Below are positions 40,519 to 50,425 of a stretch of DNA of 64,000 bases, in pieces. How positions within the stretch are numbered: position 1 is the stretch's first letter; each line of letters starts with the position of its first letter. Source of the stretch: Fuerstiella sp. GTDB taxonomy: Bacteria; Planctomycetota; Planctomycetia; Planctomycetales; Planctomycetaceae. The stretch lies in the NCBI GenBank assembly GCA_022447185.1, contig JAKVAY010000048.1, positions 1 through 64,000 on the forward strand, written 5' to 3'. Below the pieces are notes generated by a model. The model was given only the letters and a program-made list of their open reading frames with translations. It was not told the DNA's origin and searched no databases. The position numbers and the translations under genes are program-made.

Positions 40519-41084
40519 TGGAACTCACATTAACGATCATGGTGGCGCAAGGCGTGCTGGGAGCGTTCGACACACTTTACTTCCACGAGTACGTCTACCG
40601 ATTGCCGGTTCATGGCCCCAAGGTCAGAGGTGAGCTTCAACTTCACTCGTTTAGAGATTTCGTTTACGGAACACTTTTTCTCACGTTGCCTTTTGTAAAA
40701 TGGCAAGGGTTGTTCGCTCTTGTTCTTGGACTGTTAATTCTACTCGAAATTTGTATCACCATTTGGGATTTCAACATCGAGGTCATCGAGAGAGCGCACA
40801 TTGGCGGTGTTGCCAACGAGGAACGTGGATTACACCTTATTATGGCAGTCGTGTACGGTTTCTTCCTTGCACATCTTTTCCCGAATCTGTGGAACTGGGT
40901 TTCTCTACCGACCGGGTTTGCCCCCCAGGAGAAGCAGCCACCATGGATCATGATTGTCTGCGTTTTCTTCGGGATCGGAGTCCTTCTCTCTGGAATAAGG
41001 GACCTGGCTGCTTCCAGCGGGATAAAAGCGTTCCAGAGTGACTTGTTTGGACGCGATGCTTCCGATGATACGAACGTTACGTAA
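40518..41084 (+). CDS. Uncharacterised membrane protein, coupled to the upstream gene
   Basis: The 188-residue product has four or five hydrophobic segments. Charged residues within or beside membrane segments look conserved-type: FDTLYFHEYVYRLP in the first third, RGELQLHSFRDFVYG, WDFNIEVIERAH and NEERGLHLIMAVVYG. Such a His/Glu/Asp/Arg set close to the bilayer suggests a metal-binding or enzymatic membrane protein (inference). No named family was recognised. The start overlaps the stop of the DUF4013-like gene, giving a two-gene unit. Confidence 0.6.
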   Translation: MELTLTIMVAQGVLGAFDTLYFHEYVYRLPVHGPKVRGELQLHSFRDFVYGTLFLTLPFVKWQGLFALVLGLLILLEICITIWDFNIEVIERAHIGGVANEERGLHLIMAVVYGFFLAHLFPNLWNWVSLPTGFAPQEKQPPWIMIVCVFFGIGVLLSGIRDLAASSGIKAFQSDLFGRDASDDTNVT

Positions 41085-41414
41085 CAAACAGGTTGACGAA
41101 ATTTTGTCCTGGAAGTGCAGCCCCGGCGAACATGAAGTCTATTGTCCTGCAGAAACTTCCGTTATGAAGTCGTCACATCAGCAGCAAATACGACGTTTCA
41201 TCACGAGACTTGTCCGTCCGGGATACTGTTGTCAACGTTCACAATCGGACAAACAGTAACGCAGATGTTTGACGTTGAATGGACAGCCGGTGAAGTCCAG
41301 ACCGATTGCTCCAGTCAGCACCGTGGGCTTGCGGGATCGACGAAACACAAACGCAGCAAACGGTTTGTTGCTGCAGTCAACCATCAATTGTCGGCCGACC
41401 TGACTCCCCGCATT

Positions 41415-42338
41415 TTATGCAGACGAGTGAAGCTCGTGTTTAAGACAGGATTCCAAATCAGCATGCCGAAACCGGAATCCGATTTGTGTGAGTACTTCGG
41501 GAACTACACGAGCACTGCTCAGCAACAGATCCTGTGCCATTTCACCGAGCACCAGTTTTGCAACGAAGCCGGGTAAAGGAAAAATCGTCGGACGATTCAG
41601 GACGTTGCCAAGGACTTTGGTAAATTGGCGATTGTTCACAGCATTCGGACTGACAGCATTGACGGCACCTCGCAGAGATTCATTGGTGATTGCTTCCTGC
41701 AGAACAGCAACGACATCCTGGAGTCCGATCCAGCTCCAGTACTGAGTCCCGTTACCCACGATTCCCCCCAGACCAAACCTGAACGGTGTCAGCATTTTGG
41801 ACAACGCGCCCCCTTGAGTGCTGAGCACAACACCGATGCGTACGCAAACGACGCGCATGCCGGCCGATTCGGCATCGGCCGCTGCGTCTTCCCAGTCACG
41901 GCAGACGTCTGCCAGAAATCCGGAACCCGGGTCTGATGATTCTGTCAGCTGCTCATTGCCTCGGTCCCCATAGATCCCGATTGCGGAAGCACAAATGAAC
42001 GTTGCAGGCGGCCGATCCATTTGTGTTAGTGACCGAACAAGATTGCGAGTCGCCTGGACCCGACTTACGCGAATTCGCTGTTTCTGAGCTGCTGTCCAGC
42101 GGCCGGCCGCGATGTTTTCACCGGCCAGGTGAACAATTGTATCAACCCCACCAAGAGTCTGTGGATCGCAGATTCCCTGTTCGTTTGGATCCCAAAACAC
42201 ACCGGAGCCGTCTGACTGACTGGTCCCTCTCAGCAACGGGATCACCGTGTGCCCCTGATCGCTCAGATCTGCCGACAAACTCGAACCGATCATGCCTGAT
42301 GCGCCGGTAATCGCTAACACGTGCGTAGCTTGACTCAC
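41415..42338 (-). CDS. TIGR01777-family NAD(P)-dependent epimerase-like oxidoreductase
   Basis: A GTG at 42338 is chosen as the start because GGAGAAGGG lies a few bases upstream; the frame opens further only with a TTG at 42395. The 307-residue product begins SQATHVLAITGASGMIGSSLS, with the Rossmann GxxGxxG. It then has VDTIVHLAGENIAAGRWT, FICASAIGIYGDRG and WSWIGLQDVV. These segments, especially the LAGENIA-GRW and the W-S-W-I-x-x-x-D motifs, mark the TIGR01777 (YfcH/SulA-like) family of extended short-chain dehydrogenases. The physiological substrate is not known. It converges on the two membrane-protein genes. Confidence 0.93.
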   Translation of the reverse strand: MSQATHVLAITGASGMIGSSLSADLSDQGHTVIPLLRGTSQSDGSGVFWDPNEQGICDPQTLGGVDTIVHLAGENIAAGRWTAAQKQRIRVSRVQATRNLVRSLTQMDRPPATFICASAIGIYGDRGNEQLTESSDPGSGFLADVCRDWEDAAADAESAGMRVVCVRIGVVLSTQGGALSKMLTPFRFGLGGIVGNGTQYWSWIGLQDVVAVLQEAITNESLRGAVNAVSPNAVNNRQFTKVLGNVLNRPTIFPLPGFVAKLVLGEMAQDLLLSSARVVPEVLTQIGFRFRHADLESCLKHELHSSA

Positions 42339-43021
42339 AACCCTTCTCCACTGTTGGTGCGTAACCCACAGAATAAGATTTAGACCCCGGAACAAGATTC
42401 ATCTTAACAGAGATCCCGCGCCACTGACGGATTTCGCACCCTGTGCCAAATCCGGACCCTGCTGGAGATCGTAAACGATGTCATACCAGTGTGTTGCAAT
42501 TTGGTGGTCGCTTCGTCGAAACCTCTGTCAACATTCTGTTCGGGGCACCCGGTGCCGGAGTGGGGAAACCAGACTCCGAACTGATCTGGGATACCGCAGA
42601 CCAGCATATACCCGCAAATGGCCTTCTATACGCTGAATTCTGACCTGGCTCCGTCGTCATGGGAAAAATTCTCTGACATCTGCACAGGAATCATGCCCAC
42701 AACTGATACTGGTGGAGATCTCCGTTATCAATCTGCTATTCTTTTTGCGAGCAACCACTCATAATTGTCGTCAAATTCAGTGTCTGCTGCGGCAGATTCC
42801 ATCGAATACGGAAAACACGGTTGTTCCCACATACATCCCCGCCAGCAATCAGGACTGATCCCCATTGTTCCTGACCTGCCACTCGTCATCGCCTGCCTCT
42901 GTACACCTTGCTGTAAACTGTCATTACCGCACCGCCGACATCGTGGCAGGAAATCAGTTCTGTCGTCGCTGGTTGCCAACGCGCATCTCAACGGATGTGA
43001 CGTACTGATGGACCAACAATC
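42339..43021. other. Intergenic region upstream of the giant repeat protein
   Basis: About 680 bases between divergent genes. No convincing gene or RNA gene is seen. Several frames of 60-90 codons lack any domain, signal peptide or ribosome binding site. Promoters for the epimerase-like gene and for the giant protein must lie here. Confidence 0.4.
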
Positions 43022-46000
43022 ATGAATATCAAACTCTGCTGTCTCGCGTTAGCCAGCACCAGTTGGCTCACTCTGCTGACCTGCACAACGACGTATGCCC
43101 AGTCGGAGACAAACACCATTCTTTACGATCGACTTGCTTCGGAAACCACTGCCGATGCACTCGCACTGACAACCGACCAACAGGAGTCGATTGCCTCGAT
43201 CATTGCTGAACGCAACATCGCGCTCACCTCCGCCGAAGACGACGAAGCCAAAGCACGAATTACTGCGGAGGCTCAGACGAAACTGGAGGCTCTCCTGACA
43301 GAAGAGCAGCAAACCAAGTTGGCCGCACTCATTGAGAAACCACGCATCAGATTCAATTTTCGATTTCAGAAGTGGGCAGAAGTCCTGCATTGGGTCGCCG
43401 GAGAAGCCGGATTGTCGCTAGCAATGGAGGAACCGCCCGAGGGCACGTTCAATTACTCCGACCGTCGTGAATATGAACCGGATGAGGCAATTGATTTCCT
43501 GAATGGCTGGCTGATGATCAAGGGCTTCACCCTCGTGCGCCGCGACCAGCAGTTAATGTGCATTTCACTTAACGATGGCATCCCTGCCGGAACGGTCCCG
43601 CGCATTCCACTTGAAGATTTACCAAAACGAGGACGGTTTGAGTTCGTAAGCGTCCTGATCCCCCTGGATAACCGTGACGCCGGACTCGTGATGACCGAGA
43701 TTAAACCTCTGGTGAGTGAGTGGGGTGAAGTCAAGGCAATGGCTGCGACAAAACAGCTTCTGGTCACGGATTCTGCCGAAATTGTTCGCAACATCCAACA
43801 GGTTGCCATGGACGTTCCAGCACCAAGACCTGCACCAGGAGGGGGACCGAAGCCGGTATTAACAACCTACCCCGTGCAGCATCCAAACCCCGCTGCGGTT
43901 GTCGACGTTCTGAAAAATTTTGTGGGAGGCACAATCCTCCTGGACGAGACCGCTTCTCAGATCACGATCAACGCCGTCCCGGAACAGCATGCGCGCGCAG
44001 TCACCATCATGAAGCAACTCGAGGAGAATCAGGGTCCGGACAAACGCCCGGAATTAAAATCCTATCCGGTGCGTGCCAACAACGCCGCTCAGATGCTGAG
44101 GACTCTCAGGCTGGCTGTTCCGTCAGCGACCTTGCAATATGACTCGACAGCAAGTCGGCTCGTGGTGTTCGCAAACTCTCAGGATCACCAAAAGCTCACA
44201 GCGGCGATGCTGGAACTGGAAACTCAGGCCGTCGGCGGCGAAACGCAGCTGAGCGTTCATCCTCTGAAAGACATCGATTCCGAAGTTGTTCAAAAACTCA
44301 TCACATCGGTACTTCCCGATGTTCGTGTCACCGTTGATCAACGAACTTCAACACTGATCGCCGTCGGTCGGCTGGCAGAGTTACGAGCTGTACAAACGCT
44401 TGTGGACCAGCTGCAGCCTGAGTCCGTGAATATCAACAGCCCGGTGCTGCGGCCCTATCCCGTTCCAACTGAATTGAGCGCAATGACAAACACCGTCATT
44501 CATTCTGTGGTCCCGAATGCAACCGTGACACCGGATCCGGCCAACGAACGTCTGCTGATTGTTGCTCAACCGAAAGACCACGAAACAATTGCAGCCACTC
44601 TGGAAAAACTGGCCCTGGATGTTGCAACGGATGGCATGACACTCAGAACGTATTCATTGCCCGAACAGGTCAACAATGAGACGTTTACATCGATGCTCAA
44701 GGCCGTTGCAAAAAAGGCAACTGTCCGAACAGATGCTGTCAACAAACGACTGCTGATCACCGCGTCGGCTGAAGAACACGCAGCGGCCCAACGACTGCTG
44801 GAACAACTCACGACCGATCTGCCTGATTCCGAAAAACGTCTGCAGTCTTATGCAATGCCGAACGAAACCAGTCCCGACACTGTCACTTCAATGCTTAAGA
44901 CACTGGCACCGGAAGCTTCGGTCGTAATTGATGCGGCCAACGAACGTATTCTCGTCACTGCAACTGACAACATGCAGCAAACAATTGCGGCTACTCTGAA
45001 AAAACTGGCCCTGGATGCTGCAACGGATAGCCTGACGCTCAGGACGTACTCATTGCCCGAACAGGTCGACAACGAGACGTTTACGTCGATGCTCCAGGCC
45101 GTTGCAAAAAAGGCAACCATCCGAACAGATGCTGTCAACAAACGACTGCTGATCACCGCGTCGGCTGAAGAACACGCAGCGGCCCAACGACTGCTGGAAC
45201 AACTCACGACCGATCTGCCCGATTCCGAAAAACGACTGCAGTCTTATGCAATGCCGAACGAAACCAGTCCCGACACTGTCACTTCAATGCTTAAGACACT
45301 CGCACCGGAAGCTTCGGTCGTGATTGATGTGGCAAACGAACGCATTCTCGTCACTGCAACTGAAAACATGCAGCAAACAGTTGCTGGTGTCCTCGATCAA
45401 CTGACCACGGGAACGTCTTCAAGACGACCAAAGCTAAAGACGTTTCCGTTACCCGACAATGTAACCGCAGAGACTGTGAAATCACTTCTGACCCCGGTTG
45501 CGCCAGAAGCAACTGTCATAATGGACACGGCCCGACAACGGGTCTTCGTGACGGCAACGCAGCAGGATCATGACGTAATTGGTCCGATGCTGTCACAGCT
45601 GACTGGTGATCAGAACTTCAACGAACACCAGTTAAAATCGCACCCACTCAGAGCTGATGTCGATCCGGCAACAGTGACAACTTTGTTGAAAAATTTAACT
45701 CCGAACGCCGTTGTCACGACAGACACGACCGGCCATCGCCTGTTGGTGACAGCCACTATAAGGGACCACGAACTCATTGGTTCAGCCATTACTCAAATCA
45801 CGCAGGACGCGCGCGGTGAACTGGCTCAGCTGCAGTTCTACCCACTGGAACGAGTGAATGGTGATTATGCGGTCAACGTCCTTGGCGCTATTGTGCCTGG
45901 CATCACCGTCACACACGAACGAGAAACGCAGCGACTCTCCGTGGTTGCCTCTCAGGTAGATCATGAAATCATCCGACAAACACTGTTCAAACTGGAATCC

Positions 46001-49000
46001 GCTGCCCCTGAAAAAGAGAATCGGGAACTCAGGGTCTACGGCGTTACAAATTCACAGCGAGCACGGTTCAATACGGTGCTGCAGGGTCTGTCCGATGAAA
46101 TTCCTGGGATCCAGATTCTCAGCGGTGGAGAACCTGATGAAATGATCATCTGGGCAAAAGCAGCTCATCATGAGATCGTCGACAGCGTGCTGGCACAGCT
46201 GGACCGTGATATTCCGGCTGATCAAAAACCTTCACTGGTCGTCTACCCTATCAACAGTGTGGAAGCAGAAAGTGTGGCTGAAGTCCTTCGTGAAATCTTT
46301 CCGGATGCGTCGATTAAGGTGGATTCTCGTGCATCCCGGCTTCTGATCAGGGCCCGACCACAAACACAAGTGACAATCAAATCGGCAATCCAGCAGCTGG
46401 ATTCGAAGACGTCAGAGGGTCGGGAGATCCGGCTTATGGTGTATCCGGTCAAAGGTATCAACGCGGACACAGTCCTGTCACTGATCAAAGACGAGGTTCC
46501 CAGAGTCACCGTGATTCGTGATCAGGCTGCAGAGACATTTATCGTTCGGGGTCAACTGGAAGAACACCAGAAAGTCGCAGCGCTGCTGGACACGCTCAGG
46601 TCCTCCAACGTGGGAAAGCAGGTTCCCATCGTATATTCGTCGTTTCACAGCGATCCGGAGCGACTGCGTCTGTTCTTCGAACGAGTGTATCCCGAGTCCA
46701 CAGTGATTGTCGACAGAAACGCCCATACGTTGACCGTTCATGCAACAACGGAAGACCATGTTCAGATCAAGAAAACAATTGACGAGCTGTCTCGAGCCGA
46801 TGCAGACAGAGAAAACCGGTTGGACCTGAAGTTCTATAATGTCAATCGCGATCAAATTTCAACTGCCCAGGACCTTCTCAATTCGACTGCCCCCGATCTG
46901 CAGGTAAAGGTCAGCAACGACGGTACACAGCTCATTGCTCTGGTAACAGAAGAGCAGGACGCAAAGATCACAGCAACGCTTGACCAGTTGGCCACAGCGG
47001 CCGCCGGAGCTCCACGCAAAACCACCGCGATTTACGACATCAGCGGGACAGATCCGGAGGCCATTCGTCGTGCACTCGCTCCGTTCACGTCGACCGACGA
47101 TTCTGTCCGAATCACTGTAGATGCAACAAGCAAACGGTTGTACATCCATGCATTTGAAGATCATCACGAGGACATTCGCACAGCAGTCACTCAAATCATG
47201 TCTGCTATTAAGGACGGCGCACAAACTCAGGTGGCCATCTACTTCGTCGGAGATGGAAATGCGGACGAAACTCGGGAAATATTGTCTGCTCTCTACCCTG
47301 ATACAAAAATCATGGCCGACAGACGTCGACGAATGATCATCGTCACGGCTGCACCGGAACAGCATGAACGCATCAAGGCTGTCGCTGAGCAGATCCGAAA
47401 CGCTGTCGAAGATGGAACTGGTGTGATTCCAAAAACGTATGCAACAACACACCTGGACGGTAATTATCTTGAATCTGTCGTCCGGGATCTGTTTCCCGAA
47501 GATCGTGATTTCGTCTTGAATGTCAATCCGGCAAACGGACAGATGGTTGCCCTTGCCAGGCCGGACCAGCACGAAACCATCCGAAAATTGCTGATCCAGA
47601 TTGACGTCGAACCAAACGCTGCAGCGAAGACCGTCAGAGTTTTCAGGACTGCGCCGTTGACGCCAGCGACCGTCATCGCTGCCCTGGAACCTCTCGTCTC
47701 CAAGCAGACAACGATGTCAATCGAACCAACAGGTGACGAAATCGTGGTGAGCGCACCGGCTGATGAGCAGCTGAAGATTGTCGAACTGTTGCGACAAATG
47801 GAGGTTTCGCCGGATGATGTGGAAAAGAGTCTGGCTGTGTACCGAGTGGCGCCACTTGATGCGCGTACTGTCATCAGTGCACTGGAGCCATTGGTTTCCG
47901 GACACGTAACCATGTCACGGGATCGCCGCGGTCAGGAGATCATCATTAGCGCTCCTGCCCAAGAACAGTCGAAAATCGCTACCCTTGTACAGCAAATCCG
48001 TTCTCGTCGTTCCGAATCCGAAGGAGTGGGCGTACGGTCCTACCGTCTCGGTCGTGGACAGGCACGTGACGTGATCTCGGTCTTAAAACCCATGTTTCCC
48101 GATGTCAAACTGGTTACGGATCGCAGGGCAGAGACCCTGATAGCCACCGCACTTCCCGAAGAACATGAAACCATCGCCGAAGTTGTGAAGCAAATGACCG
48201 GACAGGGAGACGAAACAAAACAGCCCGTCGCAAAGAGTTATCTGATGCGTCAGTACGACGGCAACCAGCTGGCTGAATTGCTGCAGACAACATTTACGGC
48301 GTCAGACGAAGTTCGGATCAACTGGGATGATCGCAACAAACGAATCGTTGCTGTGGCAAGACCCGACCAGCACGAAACCATCAAGAGTATCATCGATGAA
48401 CTCGATCCCCAGGACGGCCCGTATTCACGGCACCTCGAGTTTTATCCGGTACCGAATCTGGATCTGGAAACCGTCAATCAGGTGGTCGACGGCGCGATTC
48501 GTCACGTCGACCCGGCGGCAAGGATTGCCTCAGACCATGGCAGCGAAACACTTATGGTCACGACGCACGAACGTGGTCACCAGCTCGTCAAAGACACGAT
48601 CAATCGATTTACGCCAAACGAACCGCAACGACTCAAAATCTTCCAACTATCCTTTATCAGCCCCGAGGAAGCTTATAACGCTATCGACCGAATGATCAGT
48701 CACCGTATCCATGATGATTACCACAAGCCCGATATTCATCCGGATGACAATCTGCAGCAATTATGGATTCGCGCGACAGACAAGCAGCTGAAGGAAATCG
48801 AAGAGTTGCTGGCGCAGCTGGGTGAAGCTGGTGTGGCCAGCAACGGAACAGGCGGTTCAGATGTCAATCTGCGAATTGTCCCCGTTGGTAATGATGTGGA
48901 AGGTGCAATTCAGCGTATCGAGAATCTGTGGCCACGGATCCGCAACAATCCAATTCGAATACTCAATCCGAACCGAAAACCACTGCAGGAACAGGAATCC

Positions 49001-49957
49001 GCTCCAGGCCAGTTTTCCGTTCCACCGGAAGACTTTAGTGTTGGCGGGACATCAGAATCATCTTCAACCGGCCAACCGAACACAGGTGAATCCGATTTTG
49101 ACGAAGCCGACCGGGCCAAAGATTCCGGCAACCTGGCGGATGCATCGAATTTCAACAATTCAAAAAACGTTGCTTCCACTGACAAGAACACCAAGGAACA
49201 CCAAAAGCTCGATGGAACAGACCCTGTCATTCTGATCCCTGGCGACCGACGGATCACACTTGCTTCCGACGACACTGAGGCTTTGAATCAGCTTGAGTCA
49301 CTGTTGCGAGCAATTGGTGCTCAAGGTGCTGGTGATACCAGCAACCGCGACTTTTCCATTATGCGTCTAAAAAACACTGCAGCTGCAGACGTGTCGGCTA
49401 TCATTCAGCAGATTCGGGATGAGACGAAGGGCATCACATATTTTGGCGATATCGCAGTCGTACCCCAGGAGCGACTCAATGCTCTGATCGTTTACGGAAA
49501 TCGCACTGATCGCCGTCGACTGGAACCCCTGCTGGAGGTCCTCGATTCGGAGCATCGTGACAGTACCCGAACTTATCAGACCAGGCTGCTGTCACTGAAA
49601 TATGCAAATGCCGCACGAATCGAGAATATTCTTCAGAGTCTCTACAAAACACAGATGATCGCAGGTGGAAGACGGGCATCTATGGGGATCCCGAGCGGTG
49701 TTCCGCCGGAAATTGCCACGGTACTGCGACAAATCAATGCGGCCGCCTCAGCACCGCTTCTGATCATCGAAACACAAACAGAAACAAATTCACTGATCAT
49801 CAAAGCACCAGCGGATCTACTGGCGGAAGTTACAGAGTTTGCGAAAGATCTAGATGAAGCAGCTCTCTCCAGAAGAGTCAACGGGGTGACGCTGCTTACT
49901 CTGGAAAAATCCAGTTCCAAACGCGTCATGGAGATCCTGAGTCGAGTACTCAAATAG
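43022..49957 (+). CDS. Giant exported protein of about 29 secretin N-domain-like repeats, no pore domain seen
   Basis: The product has 2,311 residues and a signal peptide (LCCLALASTSWLTLLTC, ending near AQSET). Residues about 100-185 resemble a secretin N0/STN domain (VLHWVAGEAGLSLAM and FNYSDRREYEPDEAIDFL). After that, about 29 units of 65-80 residues follow the secretin_N (NolW-like) plan: a Y-P-V/L start, a helix A-x-x-V-x-x-L-L, a P-x-A-x-V-x-x-D strand, N-x-R-L-L-V-x-A-x, then an H-x-x-I helix ending Q-L. Residues 522-785 are two nearly identical 132-residue blocks. A low-complexity Ser/Asn/Asp segment lies at about 1995-2060, followed by further N-like units. No C-terminal secretin beta-barrel signature (such as a VPxLGxIPxLGxLF element) is visible. 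It precedes the T2SS operon, so a periplasmic channel extension, scaffold or adaptor is likely (inference). Confidence 0.85.
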   Translation: MNIKLCCLALASTSWLTLLTCTTTYAQSETNTILYDRLASETTADALALTTDQQESIASIIAERNIALTSAEDDEAKARITAEAQTKLEALLTEEQQTKLAALIEKPRIRFNFRFQKWAEVLHWVAGEAGLSLAMEEPPEGTFNYSDRREYEPDEAIDFLNGWLMIKGFTLVRRDQQLMCISLNDGIPAGTVPRIPLEDLPKRGRFEFVSVLIPLDNRDAGLVMTEIKPLVSEWGEVKAMAATKQLLVTDSAEIVRNIQQVAMDVPAPRPAPGGGPKPVLTTYPVQHPNPAAVVDVLKNFVGGTILLDETASQITINAVPEQHARAVTIMKQLEENQGPDKRPELKSYPVRANNAAQMLRTLRLAVPSATLQYDSTASRLVVFANSQDHQKLTAAMLELETQAVGGETQLSVHPLKDIDSEVVQKLITSVLPDVRVTVDQRTSTLIAVGRLAELRAVQTLVDQLQPESVNINSPVLRPYPVPTELSAMTNTVIHSVVPNATVTPDPANERLLIVAQPKDHETIAATLEKLALDVATDGMTLRTYSLPEQVNNETFTSMLKAVAKKATVRTDAVNKRLLITASAEEHAAAQRLLEQLTTDLPDSEKRLQSYAMPNETSPDTVTSMLKTLAPEASVVIDAANERILVTATDNMQQTIAATLKKLALDAATDSLTLRTYSLPEQVDNETFTSMLQAVAKKATIRTDAVNKRLLITASAEEHAAAQRLLEQLTTDLPDSEKRLQSYAMPNETSPDTVTSMLKTLAPEASVVIDVANERILVTATENMQQTVAGVLDQLTTGTSSRRPKLKTFPLPDNVTAETVKSLLTPVAPEATVIMDTARQRVFVTATQQDHDVIGPMLSQLTGDQNFNEHQLKSHPLRADVDPATVTTLLKNLTPNAVVTTDTTGHRLLVTATIRDHELIGSAITQITQDARGELAQLQFYPLERVNGDYAVNVLGAIVPGITVTHERETQRLSVVASQVDHEIIRQTLFKLESAAPEKENRELRVYGVTNSQRARFNTVLQGLSDEIPGIQILSGGEPDEMIIWAKAAHHEIVDSVLAQLDRDIPADQKPSLVVYPINSVEAESVAEVLREIFPDASIKVDSRASRLLIRARPQTQVTIKSAIQQLDSKTSEGREIRLMVYPVKGINADTVLSLIKDEVPRVTVIRDQAAETFIVRGQLEEHQKVAALLDTLRSSNVGKQVPIVYSSFHSDPERLRLFFERVYPESTVIVDRNAHTLTVHATTEDHVQIKKTIDELSRADADRENRLDLKFYNVNRDQISTAQDLLNSTAPDLQVKVSNDGTQLIALVTEEQDAKITATLDQLATAAAGAPRKTTAIYDISGTDPEAIRRALAPFTSTDDSVRITVDATSKRLYIHAFEDHHEDIRTAVTQIMSAIKDGAQTQVAIYFVGDGNADETREILSALYPDTKIMADRRRRMIIVTAAPEQHERIKAVAEQIRNAVEDGTGVIPKTYATTHLDGNYLESVVRDLFPEDRDFVLNVNPANGQMVALARPDQHETIRKLLIQIDVEPNAAAKTVRVFRTAPLTPATVIAALEPLVSKQTTMSIEPTGDEIVVSAPADEQLKIVELLRQMEVSPDDVEKSLAVYRVAPLDARTVISALEPLVSGHVTMSRDRRGQEIIISAPAQEQSKIATLVQQIRSRRSESEGVGVRSYRLGRGQARDVISVLKPMFPDVKLVTDRRAETLIATALPEEHETIAEVVKQMTGQGDETKQPVAKSYLMRQYDGNQLAELLQTTFTASDEVRINWDDRNKRIVAVARPDQHETIKSIIDELDPQDGPYSRHLEFYPVPNLDLETVNQVVDGAIRHVDPAARIASDHGSETLMVTTHERGHQLVKDTINRFTPNEPQRLKIFQLSFISPEEAYNAIDRMISHRIHDDYHKPDIHPDDNLQQLWIRATDKQLKEIEELLAQLGEAGVASNGTGGSDVNLRIVPVGNDVEGAIQRIENLWPRIRNNPIRILNPNRKPLQEQESAPGQFSVPPEDFSVGGTSESSSTGQPNTGESDFDEADRAKDSGNLADASNFNNSKNVASTDKNTKEHQKLDGTDPVILIPGDRRITLASDDTEALNQLESLLRAIGAQGAGDTSNRDFSIMRLKNTAAADVSAIIQQIRDETKGITYFGDIAVVPQERLNALIVYGNRTDRRRLEPLLEVLDSEHRDSTRTYQTRLLSLKYANAARIENILQSLYKTQMIAGGRRASMGIPSGVPPEIATVLRQINAAASAPLLIIETQTETNSLIIKAPADLLAEVTEFAKDLDEAALSRRVNGVTLLTLEKSSSKRVMEILSRVLK
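44585..45376 (+). repeat. Two tandem 396-base copies inside the giant gene
   Basis: Bases 44585-44980 and 44981-45376 are adjacent copies of the same 132-codon block, each carrying two secretin-N-like units. A by-eye alignment of the translations shows 9 differences in 132 residues. A stretch of about 100 bases around the LLITASAEEHAAAQRLLEQL codons looks identical in DNA. The phase is exact and the frame is kept. A third, diverged unit begins at 45377. This marks a recent in-frame duplication. Confidence 0.92.
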
Positions 49958-50425
49958 AACAAATCTCGGTTTCCTCCTCTGGCATCGGATTGAATTCCGT
50001 GGCAATATTCGGCTGTCGCGGGGTCGTGTCCAAAGACACCTGTAAAAATCCAGCTTCATTCCCAAAAACTAAACATCCGGACGACAGACGCCCCGGCTTC
50101 CGGCAGCGAATCGTGGATCTGTTGTGAATTTTCTCAGCTCCTGCACTGGTTCGTCAACGTCAACACTGTTCGTCGGCGGGATTCCGAAACTCATTCATCA
50201 AAGTCAGGACGCTCTTGCCAATCAGGGTTTCCGTGTATAGAAATCGTATCAATTCCTTCCGAGATAACGCTGCATACCGAATTCACTCCTTTATTTTCCG
50301 ACCCTGTGTGTGATCTCAACTGACAGAACAAGCGCAACGCCTGTTCACTTTCGCACCGCCCCGATCACATCAGTCCCACCACACCACGACCTTCCCGTCC
50401 GCCATCCAAACTGGTTTGCGTCCAA
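49958..50425. other. Intergenic region before gspE
   Basis: About 470 bases separate the giant repeat gene from gspE on the same strand. No gene or RNA gene is visible. The gap is large enough for a separate promoter for the gsp operon. Confidence 0.4.
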
